Source of the DNA: Firmicutes bacterium AF25-13AC
Lineage (GTDB): Bacteria; Bacillota; Clostridia; Lachnospirales; Lachnospiraceae
Direction: 5' to 3'
Length of the DNA: 64,000 bases
NCBI GenBank assembly: GCA_003478935.1
Contig: QUFP01000012.1
Coordinates: 49,047-113,046 of the forward strand
In this document: positions 18,138-26,410 of the stretch, in pieces
How positions within the stretch are numbered: the first letter of the stretch is position 1
How the letters are laid out: every line of letters begins with the position of its first letter
Made by a program: the position numbers and the translations under genes
The notes under the pieces: model-generated
Told to the model about the DNA's origin: nothing
The model's input: the letters and a program-made list of their open reading frames with translations, nothing else
Databases searched by the model: none

Positions 18138-19163
18138 TTAATTCCCCCTCTCCATAACGATACTCGGCTCACAGTCTTCCTTAGTATAAGAAATCAGCGG
18201 TCCTCTTACGCCAACCTCAGTTCCTGCCTGGAAATCACCGTAGAATGTATCAATATCCTTGATGAACTTACGATTTAACAGATGAAGAGGAATGTTCTGC
18301 GGACATACTCTGCTGCACTCACCACAGTCGGTACAACGACCAGCTACATGGAATGCACGAATAACGTGGAACATATTCTCCTCGAAATCAGTATTGTTTA
18401 CCTTAGCAGCAACTCCGGACTTCGGGTTATCAAATACGCAGGTACGGCATGTACATGCTGGACATGCATTACGACATGCATTGCAGCGGATACACTTTGA
18501 CAGCTGGCTTCTCCAGAAATCAAAACGCTCCTGCTCTGTCATTGCCTCAAGCTTTGCAACCTCAGCCATACGATCTGCACTTACTGGAACTTCTGGTGCT
18601 TCCTCATCTGGAATTAAAAGTTCATCGCCGGCTACATGATTTTTGCCCTTGCATACCATACAGCGCTCTAACAGCACTTCACTCTTCTTGCACTCCTCAT
18701 CACCGTAAAGAGTCTTTACCTTAATGGTATCGCCCTCTTCCTCGATGCCAAGGATACCTGTGATTCCCTTTGCCTTGATCTTATTAACATCGATCATTCC
18801 GGTACATGGGATTCCCAGTGCATAAACCTTCTCTGCGTCCAGTCTGTGCTCTGTCTGCAGCTGATTGTAGCTGTAGCAGTCACACGGCTTAAGCAGTGCA
18901 AGGATCTTCTTTGGCTGCGGCGGTTCCGGTGCATTCGGTGCACGGAACGGCACATCCATTGTTGCAGCGCCTACTAAAAATTTACTCTGGTTTGCGCCGC
19001 AGAAGCTATTATAAACGAGTTCGTCCAGATTCTCCTTTGTGAAGATAGCCGGAGATACGTCGTAGCAGAATTCACCGGCCTTCCAGCCGATCACGCGGTC
19101 TACAGTGCCGTTATCAATAAGCTCATTGATTTTTGACACCAGTAATTCTTTTATTTCTCGCAT
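18138..19163 (-). CDS. 4Fe-4S electron-transfer protein, FlxC-like
   Basis: 341 residues, same size and plan as its downstream neighbour. LLKPCDCYSYNQLQ is followed by Cys motifs CMVCKGKN, CIRCNACRNACPACTC and CTDCGECSRVCPQNIPLHLLNRKF. This resembles F420-hydrogenase beta-like and FlxC proteins. The ATG at 19163 overlaps the 3' end of the mvhD-like gene by 13 bases and follows GAGGGATCTGCG. Role: electron transfer in the Flx-Hdr complex, inferred from neighbours. Confidence 0.7.
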   Translation of the reverse strand: MREIKELLVSKINELIDNGTVDRVIGWKAGEFCYDVSPAIFTKENLDELVYNSFCGANQSKFLVGAATMDVPFRAPNAPEPPQPKKILALLKPCDCYSYNQLQTEHRLDAEKVYALGIPCTGMIDVNKIKAKGITGILGIEEEGDTIKVKTLYGDEECKKSEVLLERCMVCKGKNHVAGDELLIPDEEAPEVPVSADRMAEVAKLEAMTEQERFDFWRSQLSKCIRCNACRNACPACTCRTCVFDNPKSGVAAKVNNTDFEENMFHVIRAFHVAGRCTDCGECSRVCPQNIPLHLLNRKFIKDIDTFYGDFQAGTEVGVRGPLISYTKEDCEPSIVMERGN

Positions 19164-19602
19164 CGCAGATCCCTCAACTTTCTGTTTTCACCAAGCTTTG
19201 TAATGGTGTCCACAAAATCATTCATAACAGATGCAAATCTTGCACCCTCTGCTGCAGAAACCCACTCCACTCTTGCTCTCTCCTTCTCAATGCCCAGATA
19301 ATCAAGCATAGAGAACAGAAGTGTCATTCTTCTTCTTGCGTAGTAGTTACCAGTTGTGTAATGGCAGTCGCCGGATGACATCCACACAGGATAACACCAT
19401 CAGCACCTCTCTCAAACGCACGCAAAATGAACAGCGGATTTACACGGCAGGAGCATGGTACACGAATAATCTTGACATTTGCCGGATAATTCAGACGGCT
19501 GCTTCCAGCTAAGTCTGCTCCCGCATAGGAACACCAGTTACAGCAGAATGCCACGATCAGAGGAGTAAACTCTTTGTTTTCATTTGTCTCATTTACTTGC
19601 AT
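19151..19602 (-). CDS. mvhD: MvhD/FlxD-type hydrogenase iron-sulfur subunit, one-base deletion
   Basis: About 150 residues after repair. The N-terminal frame has [15 protein letters not shown] and [20 protein letters not shown]; the second frame continues [16 protein letters not shown]. The break is at 19370-19374 (CATCCGGCG on the coding strand), where one extra G or C gives CHPGDCHY as in the family. MvhD carries a [2Fe-2S] cluster and docks to the C-terminal ferredoxin domain of HdrA. It overlaps the hdrA stop by ten bases. The conserved residues on both sides of the break argue for a sequencing error. Confidence 0.8.
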
Positions 19603-21578
19603 ATTGCGTCTACCTCCGCCATAATCTGATTATTTGCAAATCCCTTCAGGTCCATAGCGCCGGACGGACATGTAACCGTACAAGCACCGCAGCCCTGGCA
19701 GATTGCTTCATTAACAACTGCAACTCTTCTTGTCTCACGAACACCCTTGTCCATAACAAGTCTCTCTTCATAGGTGATAGCACCATATGCGCAGACATTT
19801 GCACACTGTGAACATCCGTTACACAATGTCTCATCAGAATGAGCTACACATGCGTTGCAAAGCAGGGAATCCTTTGCAAGAAGGCCGATTACCTTTGCTG
19901 CAGCAGCACTTGCCTGTGCAACAGTCTCCGGAATATCCTTTGGTCCCTGGCAAACACCTGATAAGAAGATACCAGCTGTCGGGCTCTCTACAGGACGAAG
20001 CTTTGCATGAGCCTCTGTAAAGAAGTCATTTGTATCCATACTTGCAGTCAGCATCGTTGCAAGATTTCTTGCGCTCTCATCTGGCTCAATTGCAGATGCA
20101 AGAACAACCATATCTGCATCCATATGGATCTGCTCGTTGTTTAACAGATCAGAAGCCTGAACCTTAAGGCAGCCCTGACCCTGCTCTACCTTTCCGACCA
20201 TACCCTTAATATAATGTACACCATACTGCTCTACAGCACGACGATAGAACTCATCAAAGTTCTTACCTGGTGTACGAACATCAATATAAAATACAGTAAC
20301 GTCGATATCCGGATGATGATCCTTTACAAGCATTGCATGCTTTGCTGTGTACATACAGCAGATCTTTGAACAGTAAGACTTGTCTCTGCAGGAATCTCCT
20401 CTGGAGCCTACACACTGTACAAATACGCTCTTCTTTGGATGTCTTCCGTCAGACGGACATACAAGCTGTCCCTTTGTCGGGCCTGCTGCGTTCATGATAC
20501 GCTCAAACTCTAAGGAAGTAACAACATCCTTGCTCTGTGAATACAGATACTCATCAAACTTAACAGGCTTAATCTGATTGTAACCTGTTGCAACTACGAT
20601 TGCACCGTACTCCTTGGTGATAAACTCTTCCTTCTGATCATAATTGATCGCTCCGGCACCACAAGTTCTCACACAAAGTCCGCACTTGCCAGTCTTAAAG
20701 TGAATACATGCATCGCGGTCGATAACTGCTAACTTCGGAACAGCCTGTGCAAATGGGATGTAGATTGCTGGTCTGTTGTCCAGACCCATGTTAAACTCGT
20801 TTGGTGTCTTCTTGGACGGACATTTCTCGGTACAAGCACCACATCCTGTACACTTTACTGGATCAACGTAACGCGGCTTCTGCTTGATGGTTACACTGAA
20901 GTTTCCTACGAAACCTGAAACCTTATCTACCTCACAGTAGGTATACAGATGAATCTTATCGTTTGCACCTGCATCTACCATCTTTGGTGTCAAAATACAT
21001 GCCGCACAGTCAAGTGTTGGGAATGTCTTATCAAGCTGAGACATCTTACCACCGATTGTTGGCTTCTTCTCTACGATATCAACCTCAAAACCAGCATCTG
21101 CAATATCCAGTGCAGTCTGGATACCAGCGATACCGCCTCCGATTACAAGCGCACGCTTTACAACTGGGCTTGTCTGAGAGGTAAGAGGTGCATTTAACTG
21201 AACTTTTGCGATTGCGGAACGGCCTAAAATGATTGCCTTCTCAGTTGCTTCCTTGATATCCTTATGAATCCATGAACATTGCTCACGAATGTTTGCAATC
21301 TCAAGCATGTATGGATTTAATCCCGCTGCCTGTACGGTCTTGCGGAAGGTTGCCTCATGCATACGAGGAGAACAGGAACAGATTACTACGCCGGTCAGTC
21401 CGTATTCCTTGATGGCATCCTTAATGATGTTCTGTCCGCTGGCAGAACACATATACTGATAGTCGGTTGCGTATACTACGCCCGGCTGAACCTTTAAGGC
21501 TTCAACCACAGCCGCAACATCGACAGTTGCTGCGATATTGCTTCCGCACCAACATACAAATACTCCTATTTTCTGCAT
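19593..21578 (-). CDS. hdrA: Heterodisulfide reductase subunit A-like bifurcating flavoprotein
   Basis: 661 residues, the usual HdrA length. An N-terminal cysteine-containing domain ([11 protein letters not shown]) precedes the FAD Rossmann motif [19 protein letters not shown], the inserted ferredoxin motifs [12 protein letters not shown] and [13 protein letters not shown], and C-terminal ferredoxin motifs [11 protein letters not shown] and [12 protein letters not shown]. In methanogens and Desulfovibrio HdrA holds the FAD that splits electron pairs between ferredoxin and a high-potential acceptor. All cluster sites look intact. It is flanked by hdrC upstream and mvhD downstream. Bifurcation is family knowledge, not shown for this protein. 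Confidence 0.85.
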   Translation of the reverse strand: MQKIGVFVCWCGSNIAATVDVAAVVEALKVQPGVVYATDYQYMCSASGQNIIKDAIKEYGLTGVVICSCSPRMHEATFRKTVQAAGLNPYMLEIANIREQCSWIHKDIKEATEKAIILGRSAIAKVQLNAPLTSQTSPVVKRALVIGGGIAGIQTALDIADAGFEVDIVEKKPTIGGKMSQLDKTFPTLDCAACILTPKMVDAGANDKIHLYTYCEVDKVSGFVGNFSVTIKQKPRYVDPVKCTGCGACTEKCPSKKTPNEFNMGLDNRPAIYIPFAQAVPKLAVIDRDACIHFKTGKCGLCVRTCGAGAINYDQKEEFITKEYGAIVVATGYNQIKPVKFDEYLYSQSKDVVTSLEFERIMNAAGPTKGQLVCPSDGRHPKKSVFVQCVGSRGDSCRDKSYCSKICCMYTAKHAMLVKDHHPDIDVTVFYIDVRTPGKNFDEFYRRAVEQYGVHYIKGMVGKVEQGQGCLKVQASDLLNNEQIHMDADMVVLASAIEPDESARNLATMLTASMDTNDFFTEAHAKLRPVESPTAGIFLSGVCQGPKDIPETVAQASAAAAKVIGLLAKDSLLCNACVAHSDETLCNGCSQCANVCAYGAITYEERLVMDKGVRETRRVAVVNEAICQGCGACTVTCPSGAMDLKGFANNQIMAEVDAICK

Positions 21579-21596
21579 ATGTAAACCAGCCTTTCT

Positions 21597-21977
21597 TTAT
21601 CTCTTATACTTGCGGAATGCGCTGACAATTGCCTGCTGCGGAAGCTCTGGATCAAGCAGCTCTGGAATTGCTTCCTCGCTTAAATGATTCATGCCCTGCT
21701 GACGAATGACAGCCAGACGAATTGCTTCTACTAATTTTCCAGGTTCAACGCTTCTTGGACATCTCTGTACACATGCCATGCAGCTTAAGCAGTTCCAAAT
21801 GGACTTAGACTGCATCAGTGCCTCGATTCTTCCGTTTTCTACCATATCAACAAACTGATGTGGATGATAATCCATTGCATCAAATGCCGGACAGGTTGCA
21901 GAACATTTTCCGCACTTCATACACTTGCGCGGGTTCACACCACTGATATCAGTAATCATTTCTTTATTGATATTCAT
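21597..21977 (-). CDS. hdrC: Heterodisulfide reductase subunit C-like protein
   Basis: 126-residue protein with two [4Fe-4S] motifs, CMKCGKCSATCPAFDAMDYHP and CLSCMACVQRCPRSVEPGKL, matching HdrC. It carries electrons from HdrA to HdrB. The ATG at 21977 overlaps the hdrB stop by four bases and lies behind GGAGG. Confidence 0.85.
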   Translation of the reverse strand: MNINKEMITDISGVNPRKCMKCGKCSATCPAFDAMDYHPHQFVDMVENGRIEALMQSKSIWNCLSCMACVQRCPRSVEPGKLVEAIRLAVIRQQGMNHLSEEAIPELLDPELPQQAIVSAFRKYKR

Positions 21978-22771
21978 GCCTGCACCTCCTCTTTTACGCC
22001 AAGCGCCTCTGCTAACAGCTCAGTGAAATAGTAAACTGGAATCTGGTTTTCAGTTGCATTGGCTACGAGGTTGTAACGGCAAAGAGGACAGGCTGTGATC
22101 ATGCAGTCTGCCTGCTGCTCTAAAGCAGATGCTACAACCGCATTGCTTCTCTTTTGTGCCAGTTCCTTATCGTTTAAGGTCATGTATCCGCCGCAGCACT
22201 CATTGCGCTGTGAGAAGATAACTGGAGTTGCACCGATAGCCTTGATGAAATCTTCCATGATCTTTGGATTCTCTGGATCATCAAACTCCATTACTTTGCC
22301 CGGACGAAGTAACAGACAGCCATAATAAGCAGCAATTTTCTTTCCCTTTAATGGATTTACAACTGCCTTCTTTAAGTTGTCAAAGCCTACTACATCACGC
22401 AGCATCTCGAGGTAATGAATTACATTGGCCTCACCATTGTATTCCATATCAGGTGCCATGTAATTGTTAGCTCTTGTACGGAAATCCTCGTTGTTTCTCA
22501 TGTCATTATTGACACGCTTAATTACATTATGACAAGCGGAGCACAGAGTCAGAAGATCCTGTCCCTTATCTCTTGCCTGAGCCAGAGCTCTGACGGAAGA
22601 AAGCTTATTGGCAATCTCATCTGTAGCGGTAGAATACACACCGCCGCAGCACTGCCAATCCTCAATCTCCTCCATCTCAATGCCCAGTGCCTTTGCAGAA
22701 GCAATGGCATAGTCATTGAGCTCTTTTGCCTTTGTCTTCAGGGTACACCCTGGGTAGTAGCTATACTTCAT
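21974..22771 (-). CDS. hdrB: Heterodisulfide reductase subunit B-like protein (two CCG domains)
   Basis: About 265 residues with two complete CCG motifs: YYPGCTLK / WQCCGGVYS / LCSACHNV and YYGCLLLRP / RNECCGGYMT / ACPLCRYNL. In HdrB these bind two noncubane [4Fe-4S] clusters that cleave disulfides. Bacteria lack the CoM-S-S-CoB substrate, so the acceptor here is either another disulfide or the neighbouring fumarate reductase. I use the ATG at 22771, where family members begin (MKYSYYPG) and GGAAGGA is near; an ATG at 22783 is the alternative. Confidence 0.85.
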   Translation of the reverse strand: MKYSYYPGCTLKTKAKELNDYAIASAKALGIEMEEIEDWQCCGGVYSTATDEIANKLSSVRALAQARDKGQDLLTLCSACHNVIKRVNNDMRNNEDFRTRANNYMAPDMEYNGEANVIHYLEMLRDVVGFDNLKKAVVNPLKGKKIAAYYGCLLLRPGKVMEFDDPENPKIMEDFIKAIGATPVIFSQRNECCGGYMTLNDKELAQKRSNAVVASALEQQADCMITACPLCRYNLVANATENQIPVYYFTELLAEALGVKEEVQA

Positions 22772-22810
22772 AGTTCCTTCCATTCTGCCACATAGTGGCT
22801 ATGTTTTTGT

Positions 22811-22833
22811 GCCGCAGCCAAAACAGCTGCGGC
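22811..22833 (-). terminator. Hairpin between fumC and hdrB, weak terminator or processing site
   Basis: Perfect 8-base stem GCCGCAGC / GCTGCGGC with a 7-base loop. On the minus strand the tail is ACAAAAAC, not a T-run, so efficient termination is unlikely; it may only lower expression or stabilise the fumC message. Confidence 0.45.
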
Positions 22834-22845
22834 GTTACCTGCGGC

Positions 22846-24209
22846 TTATGCCATCTCTTCCGGATGGAATACCTCATCAAACTTCTCTGCTGTCAAAAAT
22901 CCTAACTGTACACAGGCTTCCTTTAAGGAAATATTCTCCTTGTATGCCTTCTTAGAAGTCTTTGCTGCGTTATCGTAGCCGATGTACGGATTTAAAGCAG
23001 TTACAAGCATCAAAGAGTTGTGCAGGTTGTGCTTCATCTTCTCTCTGTTTGCCTTAATTCCAACTGCACAATGGTCATTGAAGGAAATCATGACATCAGA
23101 CAGAAGTCTTACAGACTGCAGGAAATTGTATGCGATAACCGGCATGAATACATTCAGCTCGAAATTACCCTGGCTTGCAGCGAATCCAATTGCAGCATCG
23201 TTGCCCATTACCTGAACAGCAACCATAGTCATTGCCTCGCACTGAGTCGGATTTACCTTACCTGGCATAATAGAGCTTCCCGGCTCATTCTCCGGAATTG
23301 AAATTTCGCCAAGACCACATCTTGGACCGCTTGCAAGCCAACGAACATCATTTGCGATCTTCATAAGATCAGCAGCAAGTGCCTTTAATGCGCCATGTGC
23401 AAATGTAATATCATCCTTTGCTGTAAGTGCATGGAACTTATTCTCAGCTGTAACAAACTCTTTTCCTGTCAGCTCGCTGATTACCTTTGCAACTTCTGGT
23501 CCGAAGTTCTTTGGTGCATTTAGTCCTGTTCCAACAGCAGTACCGCCAAGTGCCAGCTCCTTTAAGCCCGGAAGAGATGCCTCTAACATCTTCTTTGTCT
23601 TCTCAAGCATATTTCTCCAGCCACTGATCTCCTGAGAGAAACGAATCGGAACTGCATCCTGAAGATGAGTACGACCACTCTTAACAACATCCTCATTCTC
23701 AGACTCAAGACGCTTTAAGGTCTCAGTCAGCTTATCCATAGCCGGGAACAGATTGTCCTCGATACTCATAGCTGCTGCGATATGAAGTGCAGTCGGGAAT
23801 GTATCATTGGAGCTCTGTGACATATTAATGTGATCGTTTGGATGAAGAAGCTTCTTTCCTGCGATCTCATTTCCGCGGTTTGCGATAACCTCATTGCTGT
23901 TCATATTAGACTGTGTACCGCTTCCGGTCTGCCATACAGCAAGTGGGAAATGGTCCATCAGCTTGCCGCTAATTACATCGTCTGCTGCCTGGCAGATGAC
24001 GTTCTTTCTTTCCTCATCCAGTTTACCAAGATTGAAATTTGCAATTGCAGCACCCTTCTTTAAGATACCAAATGCATGTACAATTTCAGTTGGCATCTTC
24101 TCGATACCAATCTTGAAATTCTGATAACTTCTCTGAGTCTGAGCAGCCAGTAGCGATCTGCCGGAACCTGCATCTCGCCCATGGAATCTCTTTCAATACG
24201 ATACTCCAT
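22846..24209 (-). CDS. fumC: Class II fumarate hydratase, one-base deletion near the N-terminus
   Basis: About 454 residues after repair. It interconverts malate and fumarate in the cytoplasm. Motifs are [28 protein letters not shown], the signature [15 protein letters not shown] and the catalytic-loop sequence around [13 protein letters not shown]. The start at 24209 ([21 protein letters not shown] upstream) is in a different frame from the rest: at 24147-24148 one missing G turns [10 protein letters not shown] into nonsense. Every other motif is intact. It lies between the LDH/MDH-family gene and hdrB on the same strand, so it likely supplies fumarate to FrdAB. Confidence 0.9.
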
Positions 24210-24262
24210 AGTAGTCCTCCTTAAATTTGTAAATTCTGCTAAATGTAGAAAAAAAACATAAA

Positions 24263-24313
24263 CAGACATAATTCTTTGGCGACGCCCCACAAGGCCCCGC
24301 CAAAGGTTGTCTG
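24263..24313. other. Two-part hairpin between the dehydrogenase gene and fumC
   Basis: Outer arms CAGACA (24263-24268) and TGTCTG (24308-24313), inner perfect arms CTTTGGCG (24274-24281) and CGCCAAAG (24298-24305). There is no T-run next to the stem, though TTTATGTTTTTTTTC follows the outer stem on the minus strand after a few bases. It may be a partial terminator or an RNA stability element. Confidence 0.45.
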
Positions 24314-24324
24314 CTGCTTTTTAA

Positions 24325-25275
24325 TTACTCAATATCCATTTCCTTAATAACAGCCTTAAGTGCTTCTGCACTTGCCTTAAACTTTGCAACCTCTTCATCT
24401 GTCAGCGTTGCCTCGATCTTGCCCTTTACACCGTTTGGTCCAATTACAGTTAAGCAGCTGGTGCAGACATCATCTACGCCATACTCACCATGCATCATGG
24501 AAGATACAACAGTTACAAGATCCTGAGCACCCATCAATGCCTCACAGACATCAACAACAGAATTTGCTACGCCATAGAAGGTAGCACCCTTTCTCTTGAT
24601 GATTTCTCCGCCAGACTTGCGTACATAGGTGATTACTTCATCTGGATCAAAATCATTTGCATCAATGCCAAGTCTTCTTGCACCCTTTGTGTACTCATCA
24701 AGCTTGATGCCTTCAACCGTTACCATGCTCCATGGAATAAAGGAAGTATCTCCGTGCTCGCCGAAAACGTAGCCCTTGATGCTTCTTTGTGCAATTCCAA
24801 GCTCCTGAGAAAGCTTATAGGTAAGACGTACTGTATCAAGCAGTGTACCAGAACCAATTACCTGATTCTCCTTCATTCCTGAATACTTTAAGAATGCATA
24901 AGTCAGTACATCTACCGGATTTGCTACGATGATGCACAGTGCATTCGGTGCATGCTTTGCTACCTGAGGTGCAATGTTCTTCATGATTGCAACATTGGTC
25001 TTTGCTAACTCAATACGGGTCTGGCCAGGCTTTCTTGCTACACCAGAGGTAACAATCACAATATCAGAACCTGCTGCATCCTCGTAATCACCAGCAATCA
25101 TGGAAATCGGATCTCTAAAACCAGTTCCCTGTGCCATATCCATGATCTCACCGTCTGCCTTATCCTTAAGGATATCGATCATGACGAGTTCTGATACATA
25201 TGGCTTAAGTGATAAAATATGAGCAATTGTAGAACCAACGCTGCCTGCTCCAATAATAGTAATCTTACTTCCCAT
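24325..25275 (-). CDS. Lactate/malate dehydrogenase family protein, probable malate dehydrogenase
   Basis: 316-residue NAD-dependent 2-hydroxyacid dehydrogenase. The NAD motif GAGSVGSTIA is at residues 9-18, D34 follows the second strand, and the catalytic histidine is in FGEHGDTSF. Automated annotation would probably call it L-lactate dehydrogenase, and GATFYG near the active site is LDH-like. However, the specificity loop reads VARKPGQTR with arginine at position 81, where LDH has glutamine 102; changing that glutamine to arginine is the classic switch to oxaloacetate. Malate dehydrogenase would fit the adjacent fumarase and fumarate reductase. The start at 25275 has AAAGGAG upstream. A Rex-like site covers its promoter. 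Confidence 0.8.
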   Translation of the reverse strand: MGSKITIIGAGSVGSTIAHILSLKPYVSELVMIDILKDKADGEIMDMAQGTGFRDPISMIAGDYEDAAGSDIVIVTSGVARKPGQTRIELAKTNVAIMKNIAPQVAKHAPNALCIIVANPVDVLTYAFLKYSGMKENQVIGSGTLLDTVRLTYKLSQELGIAQRSIKGYVFGEHGDTSFIPWSMVTVEGIKLDEYTKGARRLGIDANDFDPDEVITYVRKSGGEIIKRKGATFYGVANSVVDVCEALMGAQDLVTVVSSMMHGEYGVDDVCTSCLTVIGPNGVKGKIEATLTDEEVAKFKASAEALKAVIKEMDIE

Positions 25276-25322
25276 TATAAACTCCTTTCGTATTTCGCGA
25301 GATTGATATTTCATTAACGAAC

Positions 25323-25352
25323 TTGTTATAAATATAACAAATCTTGCGTCAA
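25323..25352 (-). promoter_or_regulatory. Proximal dehydrogenase promoter overlapped by a Rex-like operator
   Basis: On the minus strand TTGACG (25352-25347), 16-base spacer, TATAAC (25330-25325). The palindrome TTGTTATAAATATAACAA (25323-25340) covers the -10 and fits the clostridial Rex consensus TTGTTAANNNNTTAACAA with one symmetrical change. Rex represses fermentation genes when NADH is low. Confidence 0.6.
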
Positions 25353-25423
25353 ATATCAAGTAGCTGCATATAGTTTTTTATTTTTCTGTAAAAAACACCG
25401 ATACACATGCGAAAATCGTATTC

Positions 25424-25452
25424 ATTATAATTCATTTTGCAGAATCACGCAA
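25424..25452 (-). promoter_or_regulatory. Distal promoter upstream of the dehydrogenase gene
   Basis: TTGCGT (25452-25447), 17-base spacer, perfect TATAAT (25429-25424), just after the metA stop. It would give a second, longer leader running through the Rex-like site. Confidence 0.45.
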
Positions 25453-25466
25453 GTGTTTTGTACATA

Positions 25467-26369
25467 TTACCATTTGTATGGCGTCGCCTGATAAACATAA
25501 AAATTCAACCAGTTCGTATACAGCGTGTTAGCATGCCCTCTCCATGTAAGAAGCGGAGTTGTGGATGGATCATCATTTTCATAATAATGAACCGGAACCT
25601 CTGCATCCATGCCTTTTGCCAGATCACGCTTATATTCTGCGTCGAGTGACATGCGGTCATACTCTGGATGACCAAGCAGATAAATATTTCCCTGATCGTC
25701 TTTAATCAGATAGCAGCCTGCCTCATCTGATTCTGCAAGCAGCATAAGATGTTCATTTGCTAACACATCATCTCTTTTTACGCCAAAGTAACGCGAATGC
25801 GGTGCGTAAAACACATCATCAAAGCTTCGCACAATAGGCTCACAGCGGTCAAGAAGACGGTGGCTATACACACCTGAAAGCTTCTTTCCTGTCGGTGTCT
25901 TTTGAATACCATAATGATAATAAAGACCGGCAAGTGCTCCCCAGCAAATATGAAACGTGCTCGTAACGTTTGTCTTTGACCATTCCATAATGCTCGCTAA
26001 TTCCTCCCAGTAAGAAACTTCCTCAAACTCCATTGTCTCGACTGGGGCACCAGTTATGATCAGTCCGTCAAAGTACATATTTCGTACGGCTTCAAAGGTA
26101 GTATAAAATTTATTGATATGGCTGGCAGATGTGTGCTTTGACACATGACTGCTCACATTCATACAGGTAACATTGACCTGCAGCGGCGTATTTGACAGTG
26201 CCCTAAGAAGTTGGATCTCATAATCCTGCTTTAGCGGCATCAAATTCAATATTACTATCTCGAGTGGACGGATCTGCTGCGTATCTGCACGCTCCTCTCC
26301 CATCATAAAAATATTTTCAGACTCGAGTACCTCCCTTGCAGGCAGGTCATTATCTACACGTATTGGCAT
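25467..26369 (-). CDS. metA: Homoserine O-acyltransferase, predicted acetyl-CoA type
   Basis: 300-residue MetA family enzyme that activates homoserine for methionine synthesis. The catalytic cysteine is C142 in TFHICWGALAGL, and later motifs include GVYSHRL, PHSRYFGV and LLGHPEYDRMSL. Residue 111 is glutamate (TGAPVE), the residue that marks acetyl-CoA use in Bacillus cereus MetA, whereas E. coli succinyltransferase has glycine. It is the last gene of queA-rluF-ligA-metA, 41 bases behind ligA. The ATG at 26369 has only a weak ribosome site, which may mean coupling or low expression. Confidence 0.9.
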   Translation of the reverse strand: MPIRVDNDLPAREVLESENIFMMGEERADTQQIRPLEIVILNLMPLKQDYEIQLLRALSNTPLQVNVTCMNVSSHVSKHTSASHINKFYTTFEAVRNMYFDGLIITGAPVETMEFEEVSYWEELASIMEWSKTNVTSTFHICWGALAGLYYHYGIQKTPTGKKLSGVYSHRLLDRCEPIVRSFDDVFYAPHSRYFGVKRDDVLANEHLMLLAESDEAGCYLIKDDQGNIYLLGHPEYDRMSLDAEYKRDLAKGMDAEVPVHYYENDDPSTTPLLTWRGHANTLYTNWLNFYVYQATPYKW

Positions 26370-26410
26370 AAGTTATTCTCTTTTCATATTTATTGAATAC
26401 ATTTTTTACG

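Noticed and set aside
22811..22833. Strong terminator separating fumC from the hdr genes
   Set aside because: The stem is perfect but no T-run follows, so read-through is expected.
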